DNA of 64,000 nt, taken from contig JANQMX010000050.1 in the NCBI GenBank assembly GCA_028279885.1, forward strand, positions 1 through 64,000, read 5' to 3'. The position numbers and the translations under genes were made by a program. The stretch is from Rhodovibrionaceae bacterium. Its GTDB lineage: Bacteria > Pseudomonadota > Alphaproteobacteria > Kiloniellales > DSM-21159. The notes beneath the pieces were generated by a model, which saw only the letters and a list, made by a program, of their open reading frames with translations, did not search any database and was not told the DNA's origin. Shown piece by piece: positions 8,878-16,018 of this stretch (within the stretch, counting starts at the first letter, position 1; each line of letters opens with the position of its first letter).

Positions 8878-8922
8878 ACAGCACTCCTTGGATGTAACCT
8901 GCTGCCGGTCGGCAGCGCGGGG

Positions 8923-10089
8923 TTAGGCTTTGGGCGCGCGCTCGACGACCTGCATGTTGTGCAAGGTTCGCTCGATCGCTTCTAGGACATGATGCATCTG
9001 CTGCGGGCCGACCTGGCCGATGCAGCCAATGCGGAAGGAATCGGCCACCGTCAGCTTGCCGGGATAGATGACGAAGCCGCGCGCCCTCAGCGCGTCATAG
9101 AAGGCATCGAAATCGAAGCGCTCATCTGCCGGCTTGTGGAAGGTCACGATGATCGGGGCCTGAACCTCGTCGGCAAGAAGCGTCTGAAAGCCGAGCCGCC
9201 GCATGCCATCGACGAGAATGCGGCAGTTCTCTCGATAGCGGCCGCCGCGCCCCTCTTGACCGCCCTCGGCCTCGAACGCATCGAGCGCCCGATCAAAGGC
9301 CAGCAAGGCGTGAGTCGGCGGCGTGAAGCGCCATTGGCCGTTGCCTTCCATCGCCGTCCACTGTTCGAAGAGATCGAGACTGAGCGAGGAGGCGTTGCCT
9401 TGGCAGTTGCTCAGAGCCTCCCTGTCGGCGATGCAGAAGCCGAAACCCGGGACGCCCTCCAAGCACTTGTTCGAGGAGGCGACAACAGCATCGAAGGCGA
9501 TCTGCTCGGCGCTCAAGGGCAGGGCGCCGAAGGCCGACATGGAATCGATCAAGAGACGCCGCCCGCGTCGCGCCACCACCTCGGCCACCCGCTCGATAGG
9601 ATTGAGCACGCCGGAGGTGGTTTCGCAGTGGACCACCGCGACATGAGTCACGTGCGGCTCTTCCTCCAGCTTGCGCGCGACGGCGTCCGGGTCGACCGGC
9701 GTATCCTCCGGCCACTCCAAGGTGGTGTAGCTTAGGCCCGCCACCTGGCAGATCTTAGCCATGCGCCAGCCGTAGGCGCCGTTGATGAGAATGAGCAGCC
9801 GGCCGTCCGGCGGCAGAAAGGTGGTCAGCATGGCCTCGACGACGAAGGTGCCGCTGCCTTGCAGAGGAACGGTTGTGCAGCGCGCTTCCCCATCGACGAT
9901 GCGCAGAAGGCGTTCGCGAATACGCGCGTTAAGAGCAATGAAGTCCGTGTCCCGGGAGCCGACGTCGTGCAGCATGGCGTCTTTCACCTCCGGCGACGTA
10001 GTCAGCGGGCCAGGGGTCAACAGCCAAGGGTCATTGGTAGGCGATAGAGTACAGCTTTCTTCTGTCGGCGTTGCCCGGGGCACGGCCAT
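8923..10089 (-). CDS. phnW: 2-aminoethylphosphonate-pyruvate transaminase
   Basis: This 388-residue class V (fold type I) PLP aminotransferase converts 2-aminoethylphosphonate and pyruvate to phosphonoacetaldehyde and alanine. The N-terminal 'LLTPGPLTTSPEVKDAML' and 'DVGSRDTDF' are PhnW hallmarks. Asp182 in 'IDSMSAFGAL' and Lys208 in 'ASSNKCLEGVPGFGF' are the cofactor residues. ATG 10089 was chosen because GAAGGA sits eight bases upstream; a TTG 15 bases earlier lies inside that ribosome site. The gene heads the minus-strand unit phnW-phnX-binding protein. An inverted repeat at 10176-10202 lies in its upstream region. Confidence 0.95.
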   Translation of the reverse strand: MAVPRATPTEESCTLSPTNDPWLLTPGPLTTSPEVKDAMLHDVGSRDTDFIALNARIRERLLRIVDGEARCTTVPLQGSGTFVVEAMLTTFLPPDGRLLILINGAYGWRMAKICQVAGLSYTTLEWPEDTPVDPDAVARKLEEEPHVTHVAVVHCETTSGVLNPIERVAEVVARRGRRLLIDSMSAFGALPLSAEQIAFDAVVASSNKCLEGVPGFGFCIADREALSNCQGNASSLSLDLFEQWTAMEGNGQWRFTPPTHALLAFDRALDAFEAEGGQEGRGGRYRENCRILVDGMRRLGFQTLLADEVQAPIIVTFHKPADERFDFDAFYDALRARGFVIYPGKLTVADSFRIGCIGQVGPQQMHHVLEAIERTLHNMQVVERAPKA

Positions 10090-10417
10090 CCTGTGTTCCT
10101 TCAAACGGTAAGGCGAAGGTCGTGGCGTCAGATGACGGCAGAGGGCAAGCCTAACGATTAAACGTGTTGCCCGTGTGACATGCAGCTTAGGACTTCATGT
10201 CAGACCTGTCTATACATGATAAATGTGGTGTTTTTTGCCCGCCACCGAGTTTCGGTTTCGTGCGCCAAGGGCTCATCCTGCAGGACGGACGTCGCTATTA
10301 GGTTGCTGCTTGCCGATAAAAAGCAGAAGCGGCGCTGCGCGATGGCTTTGAGCTTACGCGCGGCGCCGCTGCCGCAAAGACAACCGTTTGAGTTCGCGGC
10401 GGAGCGCCGCGCAGCCG
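10090..10417. other. Intergenic region upstream of phnW
   Basis: These 328 bases between phnW and the AsmA gene (both minus strand) carry no convincing gene. They hold a 7-bp inverted repeat described separately. No clear terminator with a T-run is seen behind the AsmA gene. Confidence 0.5.
10176..10202. promoter_or_regulatory. Inverted repeat upstream of phnW (possible operator)
   Basis: TGACATG (10176-10182) and CATGTCA (10196-10202) are perfect inverted arms separated by 13 bases, about two helical turns centre to centre. The repeat lies about 90 bases upstream of the phnW start, a plausible place for a regulator of 2-aminoethylphosphonate genes. It is not a PhoB box. The regulator is unknown. 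Confidence 0.35.
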
Positions 10418-12514
10418 TCAATCGAACAGATTCTTGATCGTATCGACCGGCGAGTCGCCGCCCTCGCCATCTCCGGTGAGACCCTTGATGGCGTCGCCGA
10501 CACCCTCGACCGCGCCTTCACCTTGGCCGGCAATGCCCTCGACCGCGTCTTGGACGGCGCCGGCTCCGCCGGTGGCCACACCCTCGACGCCTTCAAGCAG
10601 CTTGGCGGGGTCGGCAATGCCTTTCAGGACGGCTTCCATGTCCGGTTGATAGCTGGGATCGTCCCAGCTGCCCTGAATGCGGACCGGGATCGTCAGGCCC
10701 GGCGGCGCCGCGTCTCCGCCTTGGCCCTCGAGGGTCCCGACCAGCTTCGGCTTGATCAGGTAGTCGATTGTCCGAGTTGGCATAGCGATGTCGCCCTCGC
10801 CGGTCATGCGAAGGACGGGAGCTTGCATCATAAGGTCGGAGTTGCGGGCGATCCCGTCGGTAATCTGAAAGGTACCGGAAAGCTCCGCGAAGTCGGTCTT
10901 CTCCGCCTCGGAGAAGGAACCCGTGATGGCATCCAACGAAATGTTGCGGAACATGGAAGCGATGTTCACGCCCTGAATGGCACCGTCGGTGAATTTGAAG
11001 GCGCTGGTGCCGTTGAGGGCAGAGACCAGGGCCTTCTGACTGCCGCCGCTGCTGGTCACGTCGAGGTTGCCGTCCAGAGTGCCCGATAGGCGGTCCATCT
11101 CCGCCGCATCGGTCAGCAGGGGCTCCGCCTCCACGCCGGAGAGATCGAACTTCGCAGCCACGGCCGGCGTCGCGCCGCTGCCGTCGGCCACGACCTGGCC
11201 AGTCCCGTTGCCGCCGTAAAGCTGCATCTCGGTGAGGCTGGCGGTCAGGCGCCCGCCTTCCAACAGGATCGCGAGGGCCGACTGGCCAATCTCGATCTCG
11301 TTTACCTTCAGGCCGGCCGTCGAAATGGAGATGTCGGCCTCGGCGGCCTTGAGGCCCGAAAGGTCGATGGGGTCCTCGCTCCAGCCCGCGGGCTCAGCGC
11401 TTTCGCCTCCGCTATCGCCCGAGGACTCTTGCCCGGTTCCTTCGGCGCCATCGTCGGCGGCACCGAGGTATGGCGTGACGTCGAGAAACTCAGTCGAAAC
11501 GTTGGCCGTGACGCGCGGCACGGCAGCACTGTTGTCCACCTGCATGTTGCCGCGAGCGACCAGCTCGTCGAAGGTGATCTCGGCATCCTGGAAGCTGACT
11601 TTCTGTCCCACCATGTCGAGCTTGCCGTTCACCTTGAAGGGGCCGAAGGTCCCCTCAGCTGCCTCGAAGGGTTGGTCGGGCGTGGCGAAGACGATCAGCT
11701 CGCGCACCGAGGGTACGTCGAGATCGATGTTGCCGGCCACCACGGGGGCTTCGGCCTGGGTGACATTGCCGTCGAAGGTCAGGCTGACGAGATCGCTGCT
11801 GACTGCTGCCTTGACCGCTGTGGCCGTGCCGCCCATCAACTGGCCGAGGCTTGCCACGTCCAGCTCCGTACCGATTTCCTTGCCCCGCAGGACGAAGTTG
11901 CCGGCAGCATTGAACGGGCTGTCTATATCGGGCAGCGACAGCTCCAGGTTGACGTCCGTGATTTCCTCTCGGGTGCCCGCCGCACGGTCAATGTAGGTGA
12001 TCTTGCCCTCGACGATGCGAACGTCGCCAAGGCTCAAGCCGGAAAGGGCGCTGCCGGCTCCGCCGCCGCCCTGATCGCCTGCGGTCTGGTCGCTGGCAGC
12101 CGTATCGTCGGCCGTCTGCGCCGCCGCATCGCCGAACTGCCAGTTCGGCCGCCCCTGTTCGTCGACCTCCAGCAGAATCTCAGGCTTAACCAGCACGAAC
12201 TCGTCGATGGCGATATCGCCGCCGAGTAGCGGCAAAAGCTGCACTGTGGCGCGAAGCGACTCGAGCGTGGCCATCTCGGGCGCCGAACCGTCCGGCGCGT
12301 TCGAGAAACGCACGCCCTCAGCCGTCACGGCCAAATTCGGGAGGATCGTCAGCTGCACATCGCCATCGATCGCCAAGTCGCGGCCGGTCGCCGATTTGAC
12401 CTGTTCTGAAAGCTGCGTCTTGTAGGTGTCGAGTGGAATTAGGCCTGGAACGATAAACGCGGCCGCCACCACGATCACGACAACAACTGCAAGACCGATT
12501 AGAAGCTTCTTCAT
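10418..12514 (-). CDS. AsmA family protein
   Basis: This 698-residue protein has one N-terminal membrane segment ('LLIGLAVVVVIVVAAAFIVP') and the AsmA N-terminal domain ('LDTYKTQLSEQVKSATGR', 'RDLAIDGDVQLTILP'). Long beta-rich repeats and an AsmA_2 C-terminal domain ('SALNGTSAFKFTDGAIQGV', 'DLMMQAPVLRMTGEGD') follow. AsmA-like proteins sit in the inner membrane, project into the periplasm and are linked to outer-membrane biogenesis and lipid transport. A low-complexity Gly/Ser/Glu linker lies near residue 350 and the C-terminus is Gly/Ala/Val-rich. AGGGG precedes ATG 12514. The gene stands alone. Confidence 0.88.
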   Translation of the reverse strand: MKKLLIGLAVVVVIVVAAAFIVPGLIPLDTYKTQLSEQVKSATGRDLAIDGDVQLTILPNLAVTAEGVRFSNAPDGSAPEMATLESLRATVQLLPLLGGDIAIDEFVLVKPEILLEVDEQGRPNWQFGDAAAQTADDTAASDQTAGDQGGGGAGSALSGLSLGDVRIVEGKITYIDRAAGTREEITDVNLELSLPDIDSPFNAAGNFVLRGKEIGTELDVASLGQLMGGTATAVKAAVSSDLVSLTFDGNVTQAEAPVVAGNIDLDVPSVRELIVFATPDQPFEAAEGTFGPFKVNGKLDMVGQKVSFQDAEITFDELVARGNMQVDNSAAVPRVTANVSTEFLDVTPYLGAADDGAEGTGQESSGDSGGESAEPAGWSEDPIDLSGLKAAEADISISTAGLKVNEIEIGQSALAILLEGGRLTASLTEMQLYGGNGTGQVVADGSGATPAVAAKFDLSGVEAEPLLTDAAEMDRLSGTLDGNLDVTSSGGSQKALVSALNGTSAFKFTDGAIQGVNIASMFRNISLDAITGSFSEAEKTDFAELSGTFQITDGIARNSDLMMQAPVLRMTGEGDIAMPTRTIDYLIKPKLVGTLEGQGGDAAPPGLTIPVRIQGSWDDPSYQPDMEAVLKGIADPAKLLEGVEGVATGGAGAVQDAVEGIAGQGEGAVEGVGDAIKGLTGDGEGGDSPVDTIKNLFD

Positions 12515-12731
12515 GACCCCTGCCTTGAACAGTTTCCCCGCTGTGCCGCGCGCTCAGTGGCGGTCGGCAACACCAACCCATTAGGAACATAGCGATTAAC
12601 ACGCAATCAGAACAGGAAAAGGGACGTGACAATGGCTGGGCCTGCGACAGATTGACCAGACCGCCCGCACGCCGGCCCACGGTTCGTCTCCGGCATGAGG
12701 CATCTCATTCACCCATTGTATAAGTGAGTTA

Positions 12732-12759
12732 TTGAACCCGCCGGGACTTCGAGTATAAG
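12732..12759 (+). promoter_or_regulatory. Predicted promoter of the three-hairpin RNA
   Basis: TTGAAC at 12732-12737 and TATAAG at 12754-12759 are separated by 16 bases. Transcription would start near 12766, about 20 bases before the first hairpin. Confidence 0.5.
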
Positions 12760-12765
12760 GTGTTT

Positions 12766-12892
12766 TGGAATGGTTGTTGGTTTCGCGCCGCGTCAGCCCA
12801 TACCCCCCTGACGCGGCGTTTGAAACCTCCCCGACCCCAGGAGGTTTCATCGGGCCCGCAGTCAATCTTCCCGTCGGACTGCGGGCCCGTCC
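12766..12892 (+). ncRNA. Candidate small RNA or leader with three hairpins
   Basis: Three perfect hairpins follow one another. The first has 11-bp arms at 12786-12796 and 12808-12818 with the C-rich loop CCCATACCCCC. The second has 10-bp arms at 12821-12830 and 12840-12849 with loop CCGACCCCA. The third has 12-bp arms at 12851-12862 and 12878-12889. A promoter lies just upstream. C-rich loops resemble those of alphaproteobacterial anti-Shine-Dalgarno small RNAs, but the usual CCUCCUCCC motif is not in the loops. No T-run follows the last hairpin, so it could instead be a 5' leader of the gene at 13031. I do not recognise an Rfam family by eye. Confidence 0.5.
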
Positions 12893-13030
12893 CCACTCTC
12901 GCCGAGCTTATCGCAAAGACCCAACGCAGATCGATCTTGCGCGAGCGATGGCGCCCCACGAGGCTGTAGCCACTGGTGGCCTGCAAGCTCCGTCGCGGTG
13001 CGCCATGCTGTTACCAGGGAGGAGTCTGAC

Positions 13031-13879
13031 ATGAAGCTGCTGCGCTACGGCCGCCCCGGAAAGGAGAAGCCGGGGCTGTTGGATAGGGACGGGGCCATAC
13101 GTGACCTGTCCGGCAAGGTGGACGACATCACACCGACTGTTCTGTCGCCGGCGGGGCTGGCCAAACTGGCCAGGCTCAATCCCGCGCGTCTTCCCAAGGT
13201 GTCGGGTCGTCCGCGTCTCGGTCCCTGCCTGGCATCGGTCGGCAAGATCGTCGGGATCGGCCTCAACTACCGCGATCACGCCCTGGAGTCGGGAGCCCGC
13301 CCGCCGAAGGAGCCGATCATCTTTATGAAGGCGACCACCTCGATCATCGGGCCCAATGACCCCATCGTGCTGCCGAAGGGCTCGAAGAAGACCGATTGGG
13401 AGGTTGAGCTCGGCGTGGTCATCGGCACGCGCGCGCGCTACGTGACCCAAAAGGCGGCGCTCGATCATGTTGCAGGGTACTGCGTGTTCAACGATATCTC
13501 TGAGCGGAGCTATCAGCTGGAAGGCACGGGCCAGTGGGTGAAAGGTAAGTCGGCGGACAGCTTCGGGCCGATCGGGCCTTATCTCGTCACCGCCGATGAG
13601 GTTCCCAATCCGCAGGCCCTGGAGATCTGGCTGGACCTCAACGGCGAGCGTGCCCAGGACAGCAGTACGAAGCTGATGCTATTCGGCGTCAAGAAGCTGA
13701 TCAGCTTTGCCAGCCGCTTCATGACCTTGGAGCCGGGGGATGTCATCGCCACCGGCACACCAGCCGGTGTCGGCATGGGCAGGAGGCCGCAGCGCTTCCT
13801 GAAAGCAGGCGATAAACTCCGCCTTGGCGTTGAGGGCTTGGGCGAGCAGCGGCAGAAGGTCGTCTCTTTCCGGCCGTGA
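13031..13879 (+). CDS. Fumarylacetoacetate hydrolase family protein
   Basis: This 282-residue FAH-superfamily protein has 'KIVGIGLNYRDHALESG' near residue 75, 'DWEVELGVVIG' (metal-ligand glutamates) near 121, 'GKSADSFGPIGPYLV' and the terminal 'GDVIATGTPAGVGMG'. The family includes fumarylpyruvate, 2-keto-3-deoxy-fuconate and acylpyruvate hydrolases that cut C-C bonds in diketo acids; the substrate cannot be assigned here. ATG 13031 follows GGGAGGAG at 13017-13024. It stands next to a convergent cupin gene. The upstream three-hairpin structure could be part of its leader. Confidence 0.85.
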   Translation: MKLLRYGRPGKEKPGLLDRDGAIRDLSGKVDDITPTVLSPAGLAKLARLNPARLPKVSGRPRLGPCLASVGKIVGIGLNYRDHALESGARPPKEPIIFMKATTSIIGPNDPIVLPKGSKKTDWEVELGVVIGTRARYVTQKAALDHVAGYCVFNDISERSYQLEGTGQWVKGKSADSFGPIGPYLVTADEVPNPQALEIWLDLNGERAQDSSTKLMLFGVKKLISFASRFMTLEPGDVIATGTPAGVGMGRRPQRFLKAGDKLRLGVEGLGEQRQKVVSFRP

Positions 13880-13902
13880 GGGCGGCCGTTGGCTCGGCTA
13901 GC

Positions 13903-14280
13903 TCAAGGCGCCTCGACCTCCTGCGTGCTGAAATCTGCCGGCGTGACGATCTCGAGCATCTCCAGATCGTCGGAGTGCGCCACCTCGCGGTGCCGGATAC
14001 CCGGCGGCTGATGCACGCAGTCGCCGGCCTCCAGCGTCACCGGGCCCGCACCTTCGTATTCGAAGGTCACCCAGCCTTTGAGCACGTAAACCATCTGGAA
14101 GTCGAGATCGTGCACATGCCAGACGGGATTAGCGCCGTGGCCTTCTCTGGCCTTGATGACATGAGCAACGAAGCGTCCGTCCGTTGCGGCCTCGATACCA
14201 AGATCACGGTAGTGGAAGAAGGCGCGCAACCCCTCGGCCGCGGGCCCTTGTTCCGCCGCTTTATGAATTGCCAGCTTCAT
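13903..14280 (-). CDS. Cupin domain protein
   Basis: This 125-residue single-domain cupin shows the two metal motifs in reduced form: 'PVWHVHDLDFQMVYVLKGWV' and 'GDCVHQPPGIRHREV'. Small cupins of this type bind a metal and may be isomerases, dioxygenases or binding proteins; no reaction can be assigned. ATG 14280 (MKLAIHKAAEQ) was preferred to the frame start at 14325 because GGAAGG lies just before it. It converges with the FAH-family gene. Confidence 0.75.
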   Translation of the reverse strand: MKLAIHKAAEQGPAAEGLRAFFHYRDLGIEAATDGRFVAHVIKAREGHGANPVWHVHDLDFQMVYVLKGWVTFEYEGAGPVTLEAGDCVHQPPGIRHREVAHSDDLEMLEIVTPADFSTQEVEAP

Positions 14281-14476
14281 GTCTCGCCTTCCGCTGCCCG
14301 AGCCCGATTTGGCCAAATTTAGCATAAATGCAGGGCAGGCAGCGAGGCTGGCTGGCTGCGGTGCGCCGAGCGCACAAGGGCCGGCTGCGCAAATGTATTG
14401 GCACTGTTGATTTTAAATAGTTACCGAATATGGTTAAAATTAAGATTTGAGAATTATTGTTTATTTCTTATGTCTA

Positions 14477-14506
14477 CTTGACATTTTCTTGGATCTGAAC
14501 TATATT
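14477..14506 (+). promoter_or_regulatory. Consensus promoter with A/T-rich upstream element
   Basis: CTTGAC at 14477-14482 and CTATAT at 14500-14505 form a perfect match to the alphaproteobacterial housekeeping consensus CTTGAC-N17-CTATAT; read as sigma-70 elements, TTGACA-17-TATATT. The 70 bases upstream are strongly A/T-rich, unlike their surroundings, and could act as an UP element. This strength is typical of stable RNA genes. Confidence 0.85.
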
Positions 14507-14511
14507 GTGAC

Positions 14512-14698
14512 AGAGTTGAGACCGTGGCGTGGTGCTTGGGGATGCCACAGCGGTCTCGGCTTCGCCGGGCCAACAAGCCCGGCGCTAGGGGCTGGCCTTG
14601 GGGAAGGGCAACCCTTGGATTGGTAACGTTGGAGCAGATAGCCTCCTTCCAACCATGAGGCTCACCTTGCCCCCGCCGTTTCGGCGGGGGCATTTGTT
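14512..14698 (+). ncRNA. Independently transcribed small RNA (unassigned; 6S-sized)
   Basis: A transcript of about 187 bases is bounded by a consensus promoter and an intrinsic terminator, with no credible coding frame. The 5' part forms a hairpin closing GAGACCG on CGGTCTC (14518-14557 region). A second hairpin has CGCCGGGC and GCCCGGCG arms around CAACAA. The 3' part has the terminator. Length, strong promoter and isolation fit an abundant housekeeping RNA such as 6S RNA, but I cannot align it to 6S from memory. SRP RNA (no GGAAGGAAGCA motif), RNase P RNA and tmRNA are not supported. The neighbouring merR gene runs against it. Confidence 0.75.
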
Positions 14699-14700
14699 TT
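14669..14700 (+). terminator. Rho-independent terminator of the small RNA gene
   Basis: GCCCCCGCCG (14669-14678) and CGGCGGGGGC (14682-14691) form a 10-bp stem with a TTT loop, followed by ATTTGTTTT. It is the strongest terminator in the window. Confidence 0.9.
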
Positions 14701-14732
14701 CTGGCAGCCTTTGCGATGGGGGCAGGGCCGAC

Positions 14733-15158
14733 TCAGTGCCTGTGGTTGCTGCAAAGTTGATGATCGGCCAGACAAGCCATGACGCGGCAGTCGCCTATCA
14801 CCCCACCCTCGCAGGCTGACACGATGCGCTCCAGCTCAGCCTTTAAGGCCCGCAAGCGCTGCAGCCGGCTCTCAACGTCCTTCAGGTGCTGCCGCGCCAG
14901 GCGGTCGGCCTCGGCGCAGTCCTGCTCGGGCCGGTCCTGAAAACTGAGCAACTCGCGAACGGCCTCGAGCGGAAATCCAAGGTCGCGGGCGTGGCGAATG
15001 AAGCGCAGTCGCTCGATTTCCGCGCGCCCGTAGCGCCGCTGGTTACCCGCGCTACGGCCGACGGGGGCAATCAGGCCCTCCTGCTCGTAGTAGCGGATGG
15101 TCGGCACCTTACAGCCGGTTTCCCGTGACAGCTGCCCGATCGTCAATTGGTGCGCCAT
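14733..15158 (-). CDS. MerR-family heavy-metal-responsive regulator
   Basis: This 141-residue regulator has the MerR winged helix ('LTIGQLSRETGCKVPTIRYY', 'NQRRYGRAEIERLRFI'), a dimerisation helix near 82-115 and a cysteine-rich tail (Cys116, Cys124, Cys129, Cys136) plus Cys81. That cysteine layout resembles the ZntR/CadR/PbrR group, which senses divalent soft metals. It is divergent from a CDF efflux gene, and the intergenic region has a MerR-type promoter with a 19-bp spacer, so it most likely activates that transporter and controls itself. The exact metal is not evident. Confidence 0.88.
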   Translation of the reverse strand: MAHQLTIGQLSRETGCKVPTIRYYEQEGLIAPVGRSAGNQRRYGRAEIERLRFIRHARDLGFPLEAVRELLSFQDRPEQDCAEADRLARQHLKDVESRLQRLRALKAELERIVSACEGGVIGDCRVMACLADHQLCSNHRH

Positions 15159-15174
15159 GCCGTGAAAAAACCTC

Positions 15175-15205
15175 TTGAAGCTATAGTGACTAGAGCAATT
15201 ACGTT
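15175..15205 (+). promoter_or_regulatory. MerR-type promoter/operator of the CDF gene
   Basis: TTGAAG (15175-15180) and TACGTT (15200-15205) are separated by an overlong 19-base spacer. The spacer begins with the near-palindrome CTATAG-TGA-CTAGAG (15181-15195). An overlong spacer with an internal dyad is the hallmark of promoters that MerR-family activators untwist. It lies between the divergent merR and CDF genes. Confidence 0.7.
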
Positions 15206-15253
15206 GAGGCCATCGGAAGCGCTTTCAAGCCTGTTTTTACGGAGTCGCTCGCT

Positions 15254-15898
15254 GTGGCTGGGTCCTGTTGCGGTCAAAACGTTGCCTTCGATGGCCTGTC
15301 GCGCGCCTATAAGCGCGTGCTGCTGGCGGTTATTGCCATCAACGCCAGTATGTTCCTGTTCGAAGGGGCGGCGGGCTTCATCGCCGATTCGCAGGCGTTG
15401 AAGGCCGACGCATTGGATTTTCTCGGCGACAGCGTGACCTACGCGATCAGCCTAGCGGTGATTGGCGCTCCTTTGCTCATCCGTGCCCGAGTCGCGCTGC
15501 TGAAGGGCCTCAGCCTTGCGGCCATGGGACTTTGGGTGCTGATCAGCACCGGCATGGCCGTTTGGGACGACGGCGTTCCGCTCGCTCCCGTCATGGGCGG
15601 AGTCGGTTTTCTTGCGCTGCTCGCCAACCTGGCCAGCGTCGCGCTCCTGATGCGTTATCGCGAGGGCGACTCCAACGTCCGTTCGGTCTGGCTGTGCAGC
15701 CGAAATGACGCGATTGGCAATATCGCCGTGGTGATTACGGCCAGCGGTGTCTGGGCCTCGCAGAGCGCCTGGCCGGACCTGGTCGTGGCCGCCGGAATGG
15801 CTCTGTTGTTCTTCTCCAGCGCGGTCCAGATCATCCGCCAGGCCCTGGCCGAGCAGGCCTCTTTACAGGCGGTCGAACCTCTCGCTGATCACACTTAG
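15254..15898 (+). CDS. Short cation diffusion facilitator-like efflux protein
   Basis: This 214-residue membrane protein has six predicted helices and lacks the cytoplasmic C-terminal domain of most CDF transporters (about 300 residues). Helix 2 has 'LKADALDFLGDSVTY', where the usual HxxxD metal site reads DxxxD. Helix 5 has 'VWLCSRNDAIGN', where the usual HxxxD reads CxxxD. These replacements keep a four-ligand site but change its chemistry. CTD-less CDF proteins such as MmCDF3 of Maricaulis are known. The adjacent MerR regulator supports metal efflux; metal identity is unknown. The start is GTG 15254. Confidence 0.78.
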   Translation: MAGSCCGQNVAFDGLSRAYKRVLLAVIAINASMFLFEGAAGFIADSQALKADALDFLGDSVTYAISLAVIGAPLLIRARVALLKGLSLAAMGLWVLISTGMAVWDDGVPLAPVMGGVGFLALLANLASVALLMRYREGDSNVRSVWLCSRNDAIGNIAVVITASGVWASQSAWPDLVVAAGMALLFFSSAVQIIRQALAEQASLQAVEPLADHT

Positions 15899-16018
15899 GC
15901 CCTGATCCGGTAATTCCTTTGAAAGGGATCCGGGTTTAACCCTAATGTTCCAGCCGGGTGGTCCGGCTGCCCTCGGCGGCGGGCCGAGACGACACGGATC
16001 AGGGCAAGGAAGAAACTC

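Larger units (their letters stand above)
12515..13030. other. Intergenic region with a structured-RNA candidate
   Basis: These 516 bases hold no convincing protein gene. The left part (12515-12720) shows nothing recognisable. From 12732 there is a promoter followed by three consecutive hairpins, listed separately. The remaining 140 bases lead to the FAH-family gene. Confidence 0.5.
14281..14732. other. Intergenic region carrying a small RNA gene
   Basis: These 452 bases have no protein gene. An A+T-rich tract at about 14405-14476 precedes a consensus promoter, an RNA gene and a strong terminator, all on the plus strand and listed separately. Confidence 0.7.

Noticed and set aside
10198-10211. 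Possible PhoB box upstream of phnW (two TGTC-like repeats)
   Set aside because: The repeats start 9 bases apart rather than the 11 of a Pho box, and the second copy is imperfect.
14512-14698. SRP (4.5S) RNA, tmRNA or RNase P RNA as the identity of the small RNA
   Set aside because: The GGAAGGAAGCA domain of SRP RNA, the tRNA-like ends and tag frame of tmRNA, and the conserved core of RNase P RNA are all missing; it is also too short for the last two.
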